From NCBI GenBank assembly GCA_937930605.1, contig CALHBZ010000276.1, forward strand, positions 1 through 12,294: 12,294 bases of DNA, given 5' to 3'. Made by a program: the position numbers and the translations under genes. Under the pieces are notes generated by a model, which worked only from the letters and a program-made list of their open reading frames with translations, was not told where the DNA came from and did no database searches. Of the stretch, positions 1-10,240 are shown in pieces. The first letter of the stretch is position 1. Every line of letters starts with the position of its first letter. The DNA is from Streptococcus oralis. Lineage in GTDB: Bacteria; Bacillota; Bacilli; Lactobacillales; Streptococcaceae.

Positions 1-18
1 TTATCACAAAATCTTGTG

Positions 19-54
19 AAAAAAAATCTTTGTCATGAAATCATGACAAAGATT
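19..54 (-). terminator. Strong intrinsic terminator after stkP
   Basis: Perfect 14-bp inverted repeat (arms 25-38 and 41-54, two bases between them), followed on the minus strand by eight consecutive T (26 down to 19). It begins four bases after the stkP stop codon, so it closes the gmk-to-stkP transcription unit. A second small dyad (TCACAA at 4-9, TTGTGA at 14-19) lies just beyond the T-run and could form a backup hairpin. That second element is weak and unproven. Confidence 0.93.
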
Positions 55-57
55 CAT

Positions 58-1953
58 CTAGTCTTGTGTTGGAACTTGTGTTCTCTCTCCACTTGATGGA
101 TTAGTGGACGGGTTATTACCTTGATGGTTTCCCTGTGTTGGTGTTGTATCTGTTCCTTGATTCTCACGTTGGGATGAACTTGATGATGAGGATGATGAAG
201 GAGCTGGTTTCGGTTTATAAATCGAAATCTTAATACGTGTTTTATTAAGATCCACCTTTTCACCAGGTTTAGGATCCTGACTAACAACTGTTCCTGCAGT
301 AGTTCCTTCAGGAGCAGTCGATACTTCCACAACTTCGATATTAGCTTCTTTTACACCAACAATTTGAATCAAATTGTTCTTAGTAAATTCGAGACTTGAT
401 CCAATATAACTTGGCATCGAAACGCTGGTCACTTTCTTAGCAACCGTCAAAACAATACTGGTTGCCTTGGTCAAATCATAAGTACTTCCTGCAGCTGGTG
501 TTTGCCTTAAAACAGTTCCCTCTTCTCCTTCGCTAGATTCCTCTTCCTCAATCTTGATGAGATTTTCCGGAACCTTTTTCTCTTTGAGTTCTGCAATAAC
601 ATCCGAGGACTTACGTCCCACATAGTTACTCAGCTGGAAGGATTGCTTGCCTGATGAAACGATTAGATTTACCTTGCTTCCCTCTTTTCGACCACTTCCA
701 GCTTCTGGATCTGTTCGAATGACTCGGCCTTCAGCCACCGTCTCACTGGCCTCTGATTTTTCCTCGCCTGCTTCAAAATTGGACTTTTTAAGGGTTTCTT
801 TGGCCTCTGCAACGGTTTGTCCAGCCACGTCAGGAATGGCAATCGTTGCCGGAGTTTTAGAAAAAATCCAAATGAGAGAAGCGGCAACCAATAAGACACT
901 GGCCACTAAAATCATATAACGAGCCATAAACTTACGTTTCTTAGTTGACTTTTGCTTTGGAGGCGTATCATTGGCCACCTGCTGTACTGGCTGTTTCGCT
1001 TGTGGCTTCTCCACTTGCGGTTGTGCTTTAGGAATTGAAGTCAAAGTGCTCTGAGACACTTTCGGTAGAGTTTTAGTGTCTGCCTTGTTTGCATCATCAA
1101 AGACCAATTTCGGTTCATTTCGGCGATTGTAAGACAAACTACTCGACAGATCCATATACATCTCTGAAACAGACTGATAACGATCCGTCAACTTCTTGGC
1201 AGTCGCCTTGATGACAACATTTTCTAAAGCCTGTGGGACAGATGGATTTTCAGCAATGACTGATGGAAGTGGTTTTTGAAAATGCTGGAGAGCAATCGTA
1301 ACCGCACTATCCCCATCGTAAGGGATATGACCAGTCAGCATTTCATAGAAAATAATCCCCATGGCATAGATATCACTCTGGAGAGTCGCTTTTGAGCCAC
1401 GCGCTTGCTCAGGTGACAGGTAATGAACAGATCCTAGCATAGAATTGGTCTGAGTCAGACTGGTCTCTGCAAAGGCTACTGCAATCCCAAAGTCCGTGAC
1501 CTTGGCAGTACCATCTGGGGTCAAAAGGATATTTTGAGGTTTCAAATCCCTGTGAACGATCCCGCGAGCATGCGCCAAACGCATGGCCAAGAGAATCTGT
1601 CCCATAATACGGACTGCTTCCTCATTTGAAAGAGGGTAATTTTCTTTGATATAACGTTTAAGGTCAAGGCCAGCCACATACTCCATCGCTAGGTATTGTT
1701 GACCGTCTTCTTCACCGATATCTGTTATCCGAACGATATGAGGATGGTCTAGATCTGCCATAGCTCTCGCTTCTCTCTGAAAGCGCGCTACAGCTATTGG
1801 GTCAGTTTGGTAGTTGGTCCTCAGAACCTTGACAGCTACCTCTTCCCCATCCAAGATCAAATCCTTGGCCAAATAGACATCTGCCATGCCTCCTCGACCA
1901 ATCTGTTTTAGAATCCGATACCGTCCGGCAAAAATTTTGCCGATTTGGATCAT
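58..1953 (-). CDS. stkP: Serine/threonine protein kinase StkP with PASTA repeats
   Basis: Membrane Hanks-type Ser/Thr kinase of 631 aa that senses peptidoglycan or wall state and phosphorylates division and wall-synthesis proteins at the septum. The kinase domain is about residues 10-275: glycine-rich loop GRGGMADV (19-26), ATP-binding Lys42, catalytic HRDLKPQN (134-141, Asp136), DFG (154-156), and activation-loop Thr167 and Thr169. A Lys/Gln/Pro-rich juxtamembrane linker (280-342) leads to one transmembrane helix (about 345-365). The extracellular part holds three PASTA repeats (about 369-435, 436-507, 508-579) and a Ser/Gln/Asn/Thr-rich tail (580-631) with nine serines in a row. Pneumococcal StkP, as I recall it, is about 659 aa with four PASTA repeats and a short tail, so this allele appears to have lost one repeat and gained a tail. 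Its ATG overlaps the phpP stop as ATGA, which implies translational coupling to its antagonist phosphatase. Confidence 0.97.
   Translation of the reverse strand: MIQIGKIFAGRYRILKQIGRGGMADVYLAKDLILDGEEVAVKVLRTNYQTDPIAVARFQREARAMADLDHPHIVRITDIGEEDGQQYLAMEYVAGLDLKRYIKENYPLSNEEAVRIMGQILLAMRLAHARGIVHRDLKPQNILLTPDGTAKVTDFGIAVAFAETSLTQTNSMLGSVHYLSPEQARGSKATLQSDIYAMGIIFYEMLTGHIPYDGDSAVTIALQHFQKPLPSVIAENPSVPQALENVVIKATAKKLTDRYQSVSEMYMDLSSSLSYNRRNEPKLVFDDANKADTKTLPKVSQSTLTSIPKAQPQVEKPQAKQPVQQVANDTPPKQKSTKKRKFMARYMILVASVLLVAASLIWIFSKTPATIAIPDVAGQTVAEAKETLKKSNFEAGEEKSEASETVAEGRVIRTDPEAGSGRKEGSKVNLIVSSGKQSFQLSNYVGRKSSDVIAELKEKKVPENLIKIEEEESSEGEEGTVLRQTPAAGSTYDLTKATSIVLTVAKKVTSVSMPSYIGSSLEFTKNNLIQIVGVKEANIEVVEVSTAPEGTTAGTVVSQDPKPGEKVDLNKTRIKISIYKPKPAPSSSSSSSSSQRENQGTDTTPTQGNHQGNNPSTNPSSGERTQVPTQD
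172..198 (-). repeat. Serine-codon trinucleotide tract in the stkP tail
   Basis: Nine consecutive serine codons, mostly TCA with TCC and one AGT, form a near-regular trinucleotide tract. It encodes the start of the low-complexity extracellular tail of StkP. Tracts of this kind can change length by slippage without breaking the frame, so the tail length may vary between strains. That variation is inference. Confidence 0.7.
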
Positions 1954-2690
1954 TCTATAGCCTCCTCGTTCATGTAAACAAGGGCAACTGTAATATTATC
2001 TAAACCACCTGCATTGTTGGCAAAACGAATTAAGGTTGCCACCTTGTCTTCCAAGGAAATATCACTGGTTACAATATCGTAAATCTCACTACCTGAAATC
2101 ATATTAGTCAAACCATCACTATTGAGCAAGAGATAGTCTCCCGGCTCTAGGCTAACCATACCAAAATCTGGTTGAATTTCATCTTTTTGTCCGATAGATT
2201 GAGTAATGATATTTTTCTGTGGGTGTGTTTCAGCTTCTTCTGGGGTCAATTGGCCAGCTTTCAACAAAGCATTAACCAAGGAATGATCACTCGTCAACTG
2301 ATGATACTCTTCACCACGAATCAAACCAATACGAGAATCTCCGATGTGAGCATAGATGGCCTGATTTCCAATAATGGCCACTGCTTCAAGGGTTGTCCCC
2401 ATTCCTTTATAAGCCTCATCGCGACCAAGTTGATGAATTTTTTGATTTTCAATTTCTAGGTAGTGGGCAAACCATTCACGAACTTCATTGACCGTGTCAA
2501 TTTGGGTATCAACCCAAGCCACGCCTAGGTCTGTTACCGCCATCTCACTAGCGATATTTCCTGCACGGTGTCCTCCCATCCCATCAGCCAAGATGATCAT
2601 GGTGCGTCCTGCTCGGTTGACAAAGTGATTGACATAGTCTTGGTTATTTGTTCGTTTCTGACCAACATCTGTTAATAATGCTATTTCCAT
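1950..2690 (-). CDS. phpP: PP2C-type serine/threonine phosphatase PhpP
   Basis: Cytoplasmic metal-dependent (Mn/Mg) phosphatase of 246 aa, the partner of StkP that dephosphorylates the kinase and its targets. The PP2C signature motifs appear in order: Asp18 in NNQD, DGMGG (36-40), MGTT (97-100), GDSR (117-120), SDGL (191-194) and DNIT (231-234). Asp18, Asp36, Asp192 and Asp231 match the usual metal ligands. There is no signal peptide or membrane segment, and the length is normal for stand-alone bacterial PP2C phosphatases. A GGAAGGAA ribosome-binding site lies about 9 bases before the ATG and abuts the rsmB stop. The stop codon overlaps the stkP start by four bases (ATGA). In Bacillus subtilis, as I recall, rlmN lies between rsmB and the phosphatase gene; here it is absent. 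Confidence 0.97.
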   Translation of the reverse strand: MEIALLTDVGQKRTNNQDYVNHFVNRAGRTMIILADGMGGHRAGNIASEMAVTDLGVAWVDTQIDTVNEVREWFAHYLEIENQKIHQLGRDEAYKGMGTTLEAVAIIGNQAIYAHIGDSRIGLIRGEEYHQLTSDHSLVNALLKAGQLTPEEAETHPQKNIITQSIGQKDEIQPDFGMVSLEPGDYLLLNSDGLTNMISGSEIYDIVTSDISLEDKVATLIRFANNAGGLDNITVALVYMNEEAIE

Positions 2691-2705
2691 TGTGTCAGTT
2701 CCTTC

Positions 2706-4019
2706 CTAATCTGATATCTTGCGAAATTGGCTAATGAAGAATCCATCACTTCCGTATAGTTCAGGGGTGATCAAGATGCAGCCATCTTTCAAGATATCCT
2801 TGCATTCGTGTTCTAGTTTTACCTGTTCAAACTCTGGATAACTTTCTAAAAAAGCTTCAACAACTTGAAAGTTCTCCTCTGAGACAATAGTACAGGTACT
2901 ATACGTTATTATACCACCTTTTCGTAAGGTTTGACAAACATTACCTAATATTTCCAGCTGAATTTGCTGTAATGATGCGAAATCCGCTGTTTCTTTGTTG
3001 TATTTGATATCTGGTTTGCGGCGCAAAAGTCCAATTCCAGAACAAGGAGCATCTACTAAAATCTTGTCAAATGAGTCCCGACCGAAAAATTCATGTACTT
3101 TTCTGGCGTCCAATTTTTGTGTCTGAACCCGATCCGCCACACCCAAACGTTGGGCGTTTTCTTGGATCAAGTCCAACTTGTGATCATAAAGATCCAAAGC
3201 CGTAACCTTTCCAGATGTGAGGTAAGAAGCCATATGAGCTGTTTTCCCACCCGGAGCGGCACAGGCATCTAGGACCTCTTCATCCCCTTGTAGATCAAGA
3301 GTCGGAGCAACCAGTTGACTGGACTCGTCTTGGATGGTAATAGCACCCTCTAAAAACAAATCATGTCCCGCAAAGTGGCCCTGTTCCTTGACCAAACCAG
3401 AAGCCGCCAAAGGTGAATCACTCGCCTCTAACACGGCCTTGATTTCCTCTTTTCGGCTCAAGTCGGTCACTCGGATGCTGGCTTTGTTACGCACCAAGAG
3501 ACTGTCAAAAATGGCTTGGGCTCGCCCTTCACCGTATTCTTCCTTGAGTTTAGATACCAACCAAACTGGGAGAGAATAGGCAATGGAATCACGCTTGTTT
3601 TTGCGTTTGATATTGGTAATATCTGGCCAGCCTTCTCGCAAAATACGACGAAGGACAGCGTTGACCAATTTTTCACTGCCTTTTTTACGGGCTTTGGCTA
3701 GTTCCACTGCTTCATTGACCACAGCATGGTCAGGCACCTTGTCCAGATAACAGAGTTGATAGGCGCTCATGAGAAGAAGAACATAGAGCCAGTTATCTAG
3801 CTTATCTCGGTCTTGGATAAAGTGGGACAGATACCATTCTAAGGTGAGTTTGCGGGCTACCGTTCCGTAAACAATCTCTGTCACCAAACCCTTGTCTGCT
3901 GCTGAGAGTTGACTGCCTTTGAGGTGTTTATTTAAAGCAATATTGGAATATGCTTGGTTGACAAAAACATCCTCTAGCACTGCTAGAGCTAGATTTCTAG
4001 CCGTTTCTACTTTAGTCAC
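2706..4019 (-). CDS. rsmB: 16S rRNA (cytosine-967-C5)-methyltransferase RsmB
   Basis: SAM-dependent methyltransferase that makes m5C967 in 16S rRNA (also called Sun or Fmu). An N-terminal NusB-like RNA-binding helical domain covers about residues 1-135 and the Rossmann methyltransferase domain fills the rest. Counting from the upstream TTG, the SAM loop [10 protein letters not shown] is at 252-261, PCSG at 326-329 (Cys327) and the catalytic STCT at 375-378 (Cys377). Two start codons sit side by side: TTG at 4022 and GTG at 4019. I chose GTG because it lies about 9 bases after the AGGAG site and gives the MTKVETAR start I remember from streptococcal homologues (437 aa). TTG would add one residue. 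The gene overlaps the end of fmt by 8 bases and ends 15 bases before phpP. Confidence 0.95.
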   Translation of the reverse strand: MTKVETARNLALAVLEDVFVNQAYSNIALNKHLKGSQLSAADKGLVTEIVYGTVARKLTLEWYLSHFIQDRDKLDNWLYVLLLMSAYQLCYLDKVPDHAVVNEAVELAKARKKGSEKLVNAVLRRILREGWPDITNIKRKNKRDSIAYSLPVWLVSKLKEEYGEGRAQAIFDSLLVRNKASIRVTDLSRKEEIKAVLEASDSPLAASGLVKEQGHFAGHDLFLEGAITIQDESSQLVAPTLDLQGDEEVLDACAAPGGKTAHMASYLTSGKVTALDLYDHKLDLIQENAQRLGVADRVQTQKLDARKVHEFFGRDSFDKILVDAPCSGIGLLRRKPDIKYNKETADFASLQQIQLEILGNVCQTLRKGGIITYSTCTIVSEENFQVVEAFLESYPEFEQVKLEHECKDILKDGCILITPELYGSDGFFISQFRKISD

Positions 4020-4947
4020 CAAATCGTTCTCCTACAGTCAATGTTCGTCCAACTCCGTTGAGGAAGGATGCAATGTCCATCTTAGGCTTACCTGCTGGCT
4101 GCACTTGCTTGAGAGATAGAGCTCCGTCTGCCGTTGCAACGATCAATTCCTTCTTGCCAATAGAGAGGATCTCACCTGGATTTCCCTGACCTTCTACTGG
4201 GAGGGCTTCATAAATCTTGAAGCGGTCGCCTTTGAGAAAAGTATGGGCAACGGGCCAAGGATTCATCCCACGAATTTGGTTAAAGAGTTGGCGATTGGTT
4301 TTAGTCCAATCCAGTTTTTCTTCCTCTGGCTTGATATTTGGCGAGAAAGTAACCTGACTTGGATCCTGCGGTTCAGGTTTAATTTCCCCAGCAATATAGG
4401 CAGGCAAAGTATCCAAAAGCAAATCTCGACCAACTATCGCCAATTTTTCAAACAAGGTACCGACATTGTCCTCATCTGTGATGGGAATACTGCGGCGGGA
4501 AATCATATCTCCCGCATCCATTTCTTTAACCATTTCCATAATGGTCACACCAGTTTCCTCATCCCCTTGAATCAAGGCATAATGAATGGGGGCACCGCCA
4601 CGGTGTTTGGGAAGGAGGGAGGCGTGAACATTGACCGCAAAGTCCATGCTATCAAGAAGTTTACTTGGGAGAAATTGTCCAAAAGCAGCGGTCACAATCC
4701 CATCCGCTCCTAAATTCATAATAGCTTCCAGCTCTGGGCTTCCAGATAATTTTTCAGGTTGGTAGATAGGAAGACCCGCTTCTTTGGCAGCCTGCTTGAC
4801 AGGGGTTTCTTGGATCACTTTTTTACGGCCGACAGCGCGGTCTGGTTGGGTCACAACAGCTAGAATCTCGTAACGATCATCTGATAACAAACCCTTCAAA
4901 ACTGTCGCTGAAAAATCAGGGGTCCCCATAAAGATTAGTTTTGTCAT
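4012..4947 (-). CDS. fmt: Methionyl-tRNA formyltransferase
   Basis: Formylates Met-tRNA(fMet) with 10-formyl-tetrahydrofolate so that it can be used for translation initiation. The 311-aa length is typical. The N-terminal formyltransferase domain has FMGTPDF (6-12), [16 protein letters not shown] (106-121) and DAGDM (144-148). Asn106, His108 and Asp144 fall at the same numbers as the E. coli catalytic residues. The C-terminal part (about 205-311) is the tRNA-binding OB-like domain, with the conserved IRGMNPWP stretch at 225-232. An AGAAGGAGAA site precedes the ATG, and the gene follows priA by 12 bases. In B. subtilis, as I recall, def (peptide deformylase) sits between priA and fmt; here it is missing, so deformylase must be encoded elsewhere. 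Confidence 0.97.
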   Translation of the reverse strand: MTKLIFMGTPDFSATVLKGLLSDDRYEILAVVTQPDRAVGRKKVIQETPVKQAAKEAGLPIYQPEKLSGSPELEAIMNLGADGIVTAAFGQFLPSKLLDSMDFAVNVHASLLPKHRGGAPIHYALIQGDEETGVTIMEMVKEMDAGDMISRRSIPITDEDNVGTLFEKLAIVGRDLLLDTLPAYIAGEIKPEPQDPSQVTFSPNIKPEEEKLDWTKTNRQLFNQIRGMNPWPVAHTFLKGDRFKIYEALPVEGQGNPGEILSIGKKELIVATADGALSLKQVQPAGKPKMDIASFLNGVGRTLTVGERFGD

Positions 4948-4959
4948 TTCTTCTCCTTC

Positions 4960-7356
4960 TTATAAAAATTGCTGCGGTTCGTGGTCAATACTGAGACGAA
5001 GCTCGCTATTTTCACGTTCTTGAGTCAAGGCCAAGACCTGATTGAGGGTTGAACCCAGCTCATCTTCTAAACGGTATTTAATCAAAATCTGGTAATGATA
5101 AAGGTTGTGGGTACGGGCAATGGGTTTTGGTGTTGGTCCAAGGATTTTACTAGTTTCCGATAAACCTGATCGTAAAATTCCCATGACTTCATAGGCACGT
5201 TTGACAACCTCTTCTTCTTTCTTGTGAGAGAGGGTAATCCCAATAGTGAAATAATAAGGCGGATAGCCGAGTTGGCGCCTGATACTCATTTCATAGGCAT
5301 AAAAACCTTCATAGTCCTGATCTTTTGCAAAACGAATGGCATAGTGTTCCGGATTGTAAGACTGGATCAAGACCTGCCCAGCCTTTTCCGCACGACCTGC
5401 CCGACCAGCCACCTGAGTTAAGAGTTGGAAGGTTCTCTCAGAAGAACGGAAATCAGGTAAATTCAAGGCCGTATCTGCATTAAGAACTCCGACTAGAGTC
5501 ACATTTGGAAAATCCAAGCCCTTGGCAATCATCTGAGTTCCCAACAAGATATCTGCTTCCCCTCGGCCAAACTGGTCAAGAAGAGCTTGGTGACTACCTT
5601 TCCTACGGGTCGTATCCACATCCATCCGCAGAATGCGGGCCTGAGGAAAAAGCTCTGCTAGCTCGTCATAAGCCTTCTGAGTTCCCGTACCGTAGTAGCG
5701 AATGCTACGACTCTGACAGTTGGGACAGACATGAGGAATTCCCTTAGAAAAGCCACAGTAATGGCAGTTCATGGTCTTAGTATCCATGTGGAGAGTCAAA
5801 GAAATATCACAGTTGGGACAAGTATCCACCGTCCCACACTCCCGACACATAACAAAGCTAGAATAACCCCGACGGTTGAGCATGAGGACTACCTGTTCTT
5901 TTTTATCCAGGCGGTCTTGAATCGCTTCTAGCAAAGGAGGGGTAAAGTTTGATGTGTCATTTTGTCCGATAAAGTCCCGAAAGTCAATCACTTGAACCTC
6001 GGGTATCGTAGCCAAAGGATTGGCCCGTTGGGTCAGACGTAAGTGTTGATAGACACCTTTTCCAGCCCGCGCTCGGCTCTCTAAGCTCGGTGTCGCTGAA
6101 CCAAGGACCAGAGCTGCTTGATTGTACAGGGCCCGTAGAATGGCGACCTCTCTAGCATGATAACGCGGATTGCTGTCTTGTTTATAGCTAGCTTCATGCT
6201 CTTCATCGATGATCATGACACCGAGATTTTTTAGTGGAGCAAAGATAGCCGATCTGGCGCCAACCACAACTTGAGCATCTCCACGCTCGACCTTGCGCCA
6301 TTCGTCGTACTTTTCACCATTTGACAGGCCTGAGTGGAGAATCGCGACTTTCTCACCAAAACGAGCAATGAAACGCTCTGTCATCTGCGGAGTTAGGGAA
6401 ATCTCAGGTACCAGCAAAATGGCCGTCTTGCCCTTGTCCAAGGCTCCTTGGATAATCTGCAAGTAAACCTCGGTCTTCCCACTTCCTGTAATCCCTTGAA
6501 GGAGGAAAGGAGGTTGCTGACTGCCAATAGCACTAACCACGGCATCGCGAGCTTGTCTTTGCTCTGGGTTCAGCTCCAAAGGTGTGCTTGCTTCAATGCC
6601 TTCGAAATAAGCAGCCGAGCGTTGCACTTCCTTTTGAACTAGGGTTAGAGCTCCTTGCTCCACAAAGAAGTTGACTTGGTCTCTCGAATAGGACTCTAAC
6701 AAGTTAGCCAGAGGAGCACTTCCCGCATGAGCAAGCAAATAGTCTCTTAGCTCTGCCTTTTTCTTAGCACGCGCAGAAATCTCAATTCCTTCTAATCGCT
6801 CGACATGAACCTCATACCAAGACTGGGTCTTGACCTTCTTCTGATCGACTGCCTGGTATTCTAAGCGGAGCAACCCTTTTCTGGTCAAGCGCATCATTTC
6901 TGCCTGTTTGGCTAAATCTAGAGAAGAAAAGGCAAGTGAATCTTCAGAATCAAACAAGCGCTCTTTGTCTGCCTGACTTAGGCCTTCTAAAGGATAGAGA
7001 ATCTTATCATAACTGGAGTTTAAAAATCCTGGAAGCATGGCTTTTAGAATGGAGATCTTGTAAGAAAAGACTGACTTACGAAGCTCCTCAGCCAGCCAGA
7101 GTTGCTCCTGAGTCAAGACGGGAGAAAAGTCTAGAACTTCTGCAATCTCTTTCAAGTCCTGATCAGCCACTTCTTCACCCGACTGGGACTCCAAGCCCAA
7201 CACAATCCCTTGGATCAAACGATTGCCCTTGCCGAAGGGGACATGGACCCGCATACCAACTTCCAGCATGTCTACAAATTCCTCTGGGACCTTGTAACTA
7301 TAGGGCTGGTCCGTCTGCATCAAGGGAACATCCACGATAATCTTTGCGATCGCCAT
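4960..7356 (-). CDS. priA: Primosomal replication-restart helicase PriA
   Basis: Superfamily 2 3'-to-5' DNA helicase (798 aa) that recognises abandoned forks and D-loops and starts reloading of the replicative helicase. An N-terminal DNA-binding region (about 1-250) precedes the helicase core: Walker A GITGSGKT (288-295, Lys294), DEEH Walker B box (384-387), GSATPS motif III (419-424), and QVAGRAGR motif VI (648-655). Between the helicase lobes sits the zinc module with eight cysteines in four CxxC pairs (504/507, 513/516, 531/534, 544/547), all intact. The ATG is preceded by a strong AAGGAGGTGAG ribosome-binding site. A hairpin with a U-run separates it from rpoZ upstream. No good promoter is visible in the 65-base gap, so expression probably depends on read-through. 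Confidence 0.97.
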   Translation of the reverse strand: MAIAKIIVDVPLMQTDQPYSYKVPEEFVDMLEVGMRVHVPFGKGNRLIQGIVLGLESQSGEEVADQDLKEIAEVLDFSPVLTQEQLWLAEELRKSVFSYKISILKAMLPGFLNSSYDKILYPLEGLSQADKERLFDSEDSLAFSSLDLAKQAEMMRLTRKGLLRLEYQAVDQKKVKTQSWYEVHVERLEGIEISARAKKKAELRDYLLAHAGSAPLANLLESYSRDQVNFFVEQGALTLVQKEVQRSAAYFEGIEASTPLELNPEQRQARDAVVSAIGSQQPPFLLQGITGSGKTEVYLQIIQGALDKGKTAILLVPEISLTPQMTERFIARFGEKVAILHSGLSNGEKYDEWRKVERGDAQVVVGARSAIFAPLKNLGVMIIDEEHEASYKQDSNPRYHAREVAILRALYNQAALVLGSATPSLESRARAGKGVYQHLRLTQRANPLATIPEVQVIDFRDFIGQNDTSNFTPPLLEAIQDRLDKKEQVVLMLNRRGYSSFVMCRECGTVDTCPNCDISLTLHMDTKTMNCHYCGFSKGIPHVCPNCQSRSIRYYGTGTQKAYDELAELFPQARILRMDVDTTRRKGSHQALLDQFGRGEADILLGTQMIAKGLDFPNVTLVGVLNADTALNLPDFRSSERTFQLLTQVAGRAGRAEKAGQVLIQSYNPEHYAIRFAKDQDYEGFYAYEMSIRRQLGYPPYYFTIGITLSHKKEEEVVKRAYEVMGILRSGLSETSKILGPTPKPIARTHNLYHYQILIKYRLEDELGSTLNQVLALTQERENSELRLSIDHEPQQFL

Positions 7357-7393
7357 TTTCTCACCTCCTTCTTGTCAGCAAATTCTTGCAATA

Positions 7394-7423
7394 GAAAAAA
7401 TAAGATTGAGTCCCCCCAACCTT
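7394..7423 (-). terminator. Hairpin with U-run between rpoZ and priA, possible attenuator
   Basis: On the minus strand, AAGGTTG (7423-7417) pairs with CAATCTT (7408-7402), giving seven pairs including one G-U. The loop is eight bases and contains most of a G6 run. Then come one A and six T (7400-7395). The left arm overlaps the last bases of rpoZ, including part of the stop codon. It has the form of a modest rho-independent terminator inside an otherwise tight gene run. I infer partial termination that lowers priA and downstream expression relative to gmk-rpoZ. Confidence 0.6.
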
Positions 7424-7736
7424 AAATTTTTTCACCATCTTCTTTTTCTTTAGCGATTTGCTCTTTGATTTTCTTTTCTTCTTCTTCTTTGCGGCGTTTT
7501 TCTTCTTCGATACGGAGACGAACCGCTTCACGTTTTCCTTCTGGATCTGGGTGAATCGTAACGTTTCCTGACTCGATTTCTTCCAAAGCGCGAAGAGTTG
7601 ATTTTTCGGACTTAAACTCTTGAGTAGCTGGCGCACCTGCTTCTAGTTCGTGGGCACGTTTTGCTTCCAAGATTACGAGTGAATATTTTGATGGTACCTT
7701 GTCCAGCAAGGTATCGATAGAGGGTTTTAACATCAT
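7422..7736 (-). CDS. rpoZ: DNA-directed RNA polymerase subunit omega
   Basis: Small subunit (104 aa) that assists folding and assembly of the beta-prime subunit. The conserved omega core lies in about residues 1-60: [20 protein letters not shown] followed by the AKRAHEL helix and [13 protein letters not shown]. After that comes a highly charged Lys/Glu/Arg tail (about 70-104) of coiled-coil character, as is usual in streptococci. Two ATG codons stand in tandem (7736 and 7733). I use the first, which matches the MMLKPS start I remember from pneumococcus. AGGAAACAGG upstream serves as the ribosome-binding site, about 10 bases away. The gene lies 24 bases after gmk and is probably cotranscribed with it. 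Confidence 0.96.
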   Translation of the reverse strand: MMLKPSIDTLLDKVPSKYSLVILEAKRAHELEAGAPATQEFKSEKSTLRALEEIESGNVTIHPDPEGKREAVRLRIEEEKRRKEEEEKKIKEQIAKEKEDGEKI

Positions 7737-7760
7737 TTGCTTGTACCTGTTTCCTATAGT

Positions 7761-8459
<699 letters not shown>

Positions 8460-8486
8460 TTCTACAGTCTTTCTATCTAGTGTAAC

Positions 8487-8512
8487 AAAAAAGCAGTAAT
8501 ATTTCAACTGCT
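8487..8512 (-). terminator. Intrinsic terminator of rny
   Basis: On the minus strand AGCAGT (8512-8507) pairs with ACTGCT (8497-8492) around a nine-base loop, and a run of T continues through 8487. It begins ten bases after the rny stop codon. The stem is short but perfect and the position is right, so it separates rny from the gmk unit. Confidence 0.75.
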
Positions 8513-8521
8513 CTTTCTTAT

Positions 8522-10135
8522 TTATTTAGCATAATCTACTGCACGAAGTTCGCGGATCACGGTTACCTTGATATTTCCTGGGTAATCGAGGTTGTTTTCA
8601 ATTTTCTCACGAACTTTGTGAGCCAAGATTGTGACTTTGTCGTCTTTGATTTGTCCTGGATTAACCATGATACGGATCTCACGTCCTGCTTGAAGGGCAA
8701 AGCTATTTTGCACGCCTTCAAAGCCATTGGCGATTTCTTCCAAATCATGGAGACGCTTGATATAGCTTTCAAGAGATTCACTACGAGCACCTGGACGCGC
8801 TGCACTCAAGGCATCTGCTGCAGCAACGATCACTGCAATGACGCTTTCAGCTTCGACATCGCCGTGGTGGCTAGCAATCGTATTCACCACTACTGGGTGT
8901 TCCTTGTACTTACGAGCCAACTCCGTACCAATCTCAACGTGGCTACCTTCAACCTCGCGGTCAATTGCTTTCCCGATGTCGTGAAGGAATCCAGCACGAC
9001 GGGCAAGAGCTGCATTTTCACCAAGTTCACTCGCGATGATACCAGATAACTTAGCAACCTCAATCGAATGACGCAAGACATTTTGTCCATATGAGGTACG
9101 GAACTGCAAACGTCCCATAATCTTCATCAAGTCTGGATGGAGGTTTGGCGCACCAATCTCATAGGCAGCAGCCTCACCGTATTCACGGATTTTATTGTCA
9201 ATCTCTTGACGGTTTTTCTCCACCAACTCCTCGATACGAGCTGGGTGGATACGGCCATCTTTGAGCAACATTTCCATGGTCATACGAGCAATTTCACGAC
9301 GAATCGGATCAAATCCTGACAAGGTTACCACTTCTGGCGTATCGTCGATAATCACATCGACCCCTGTCAAACTTTCAAAGGTACGAATATTGCGTCCTTC
9401 ACGACCGATAATGCGTCCCTTCATGGTATCGTCTGGTAGGTGGACTGTAGAGTTTGTTGACTCTGCCACATAGTCACCAGCGATACGCTGCATAGCCTGA
9501 ACCAAGATATCTTTTGCAATCTTGTCTGAACGTTCCTTGACTTCTTGCTCAGCCTCACGAATGCGACTAGCAATTTCCTTGGTCAAGTTTTCCTCTGTCT
9601 GAGCCAAGATAATATCTCGAGCCTCAGTTTGGGAAAGGGAACCGATACGTTCAAGTTCAGCTTCTTTTTGTCTTTCGACTTCCTCTAATTGCTCTTCACG
9701 TGCATCAAGGTTTTTTGCTCTATCAGAAATACTTTGTTCTTTTTGTTCAAGTGTTTTTTCTTTGTTCGTCAAATTGTCGTCTTTGCGGTCAAGGCTCGCA
9801 GCTCTCTCCGTCAAACGACTTTCAATTTGCTTGAGCTCCTGACGTTCTGACTTAAATTCAGCGTCCACTTCTTCACGGTATTTTCTGGCTTCCTCTTTGG
9901 CCTCCAATAGTGCTTCTTTTTTAAGAGACTTGCTTTCGCTCTTGGCTTCATTTAGCAATAAATCCGCTTCGCGCTCAGCTTGTCCTCGTAAATTAGTTGC
10001 TTCTTGTTCAGCATTTAGAAGCATCAACTCTGCAGCCTCTTGTGATGATTTCATCTTAGCTGAGATGCTGACATATCCAATGACTAAACCAATGATGACG
10101 GCAAAAACAACAATCGCAATGGTCATGATTTCCAT
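8522..10135 (-). CDS. rny: Ribonuclease Y
   Basis: Membrane-anchored endoribonuclease (537 aa) that initiates mRNA decay in Firmicutes. An N-terminal transmembrane helix covers about residues 4-24. A long, highly charged coiled coil (about 28-205) follows, rich in Glu, Lys, Arg, Gln and Ala. The KH RNA-binding domain has [11 protein letters not shown] at 240-250. The HD metal-dependent hydrolase domain has His356, the HD pair His385-Asp386 (in FLHDIGKA, 383-390), HH at 423-424 and Asp441. All these residues are present and the length is that of the family. The ATG at 10135 has GAGGT about 6-7 bases before it and gives the MEIM start known from streptococci. It is a single-gene unit with its own promoter (10184-10212) and terminator (8487-8512). 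Confidence 0.98.
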   Translation of the reverse strand: MEIMTIAIVVFAVIIGLVIGYVSISAKMKSSQEAAELMLLNAEQEATNLRGQAEREADLLLNEAKSESKSLKKEALLEAKEEARKYREEVDAEFKSERQELKQIESRLTERAASLDRKDDNLTNKEKTLEQKEQSISDRAKNLDAREEQLEEVERQKEAELERIGSLSQTEARDIILAQTEENLTKEIASRIREAEQEVKERSDKIAKDILVQAMQRIAGDYVAESTNSTVHLPDDTMKGRIIGREGRNIRTFESLTGVDVIIDDTPEVVTLSGFDPIRREIARMTMEMLLKDGRIHPARIEELVEKNRQEIDNKIREYGEAAAYEIGAPNLHPDLMKIMGRLQFRTSYGQNVLRHSIEVAKLSGIIASELGENAALARRAGFLHDIGKAIDREVEGSHVEIGTELARKYKEHPVVVNTIASHHGDVEAESVIAVIVAAADALSAARPGARSESLESYIKRLHDLEEIANGFEGVQNSFALQAGREIRIMVNPGQIKDDKVTILAHKVREKIENNLDYPGNIKVTVIRELRAVDYAK

Positions 10136-10183
10136 GTTTTTACCTCATTAAATTTGTTTATCGAATGACATACATTCCTTAAT

Positions 10184-10212
10184 ATTCTATCATAAAAAAC
10201 CGATTTTCACAA
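10184..10212 (-). promoter_or_regulatory. SigA-type promoter for rny
   Basis: On the minus strand: -35 TTGTGA (10212-10207), a 17-base spacer, and -10 TAGAAT (10189-10184), with TG at the extended -10 position (TGA directly before TAGAAT). The start of transcription would be near 10177, giving a leader of about 40 bases. The -35 box overlaps the weak hairpin that follows the upstream gene. Confidence 0.7.
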
Positions 10213-10238
10213 ACCCAAATTGAAGAGTTTTGTGTGAA
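10194..10238 (-). terminator. Possible weak terminator of the KAP-like gene
   Basis: On the minus strand TTCACACAAA (10238-10229) can pair with TTTGTGAA (10213-10206) if two bases bulge out. A run of six T (10199-10194) follows only after six other bases. The geometry is poor, so read-through into rny is possible. The call rests mainly on its position three bases after the stop codon. Confidence 0.3.
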
Positions 10239-10240
10239 TT

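Noticed and set aside
4..19. Small inverted repeat beyond the stkP terminator.
   Set aside because: Only six pairs at the window edge with no T-run visible; noted as a possible backup hairpin but not called separately.
4243..4713. Open plus-strand frame of 156 codons opposite fmt.
   Set aside because: It lies wholly antisense to a clearly recognised gene with intact motifs; no ribosome-binding site or family resemblance.
6936..7340. Open plus-strand frame of 134 codons opposite the 5' part of priA.
   Set aside because: Antisense shadow of priA codon usage; the composition is unlike a real protein.
7361..7636. Lysine-rich minus-strand frame overlapping rpoZ in another frame.
   Set aside because: It arises from the Lys/Glu-rich codons of the rpoZ tail read out of frame; rpoZ itself is conserved and explains the region.
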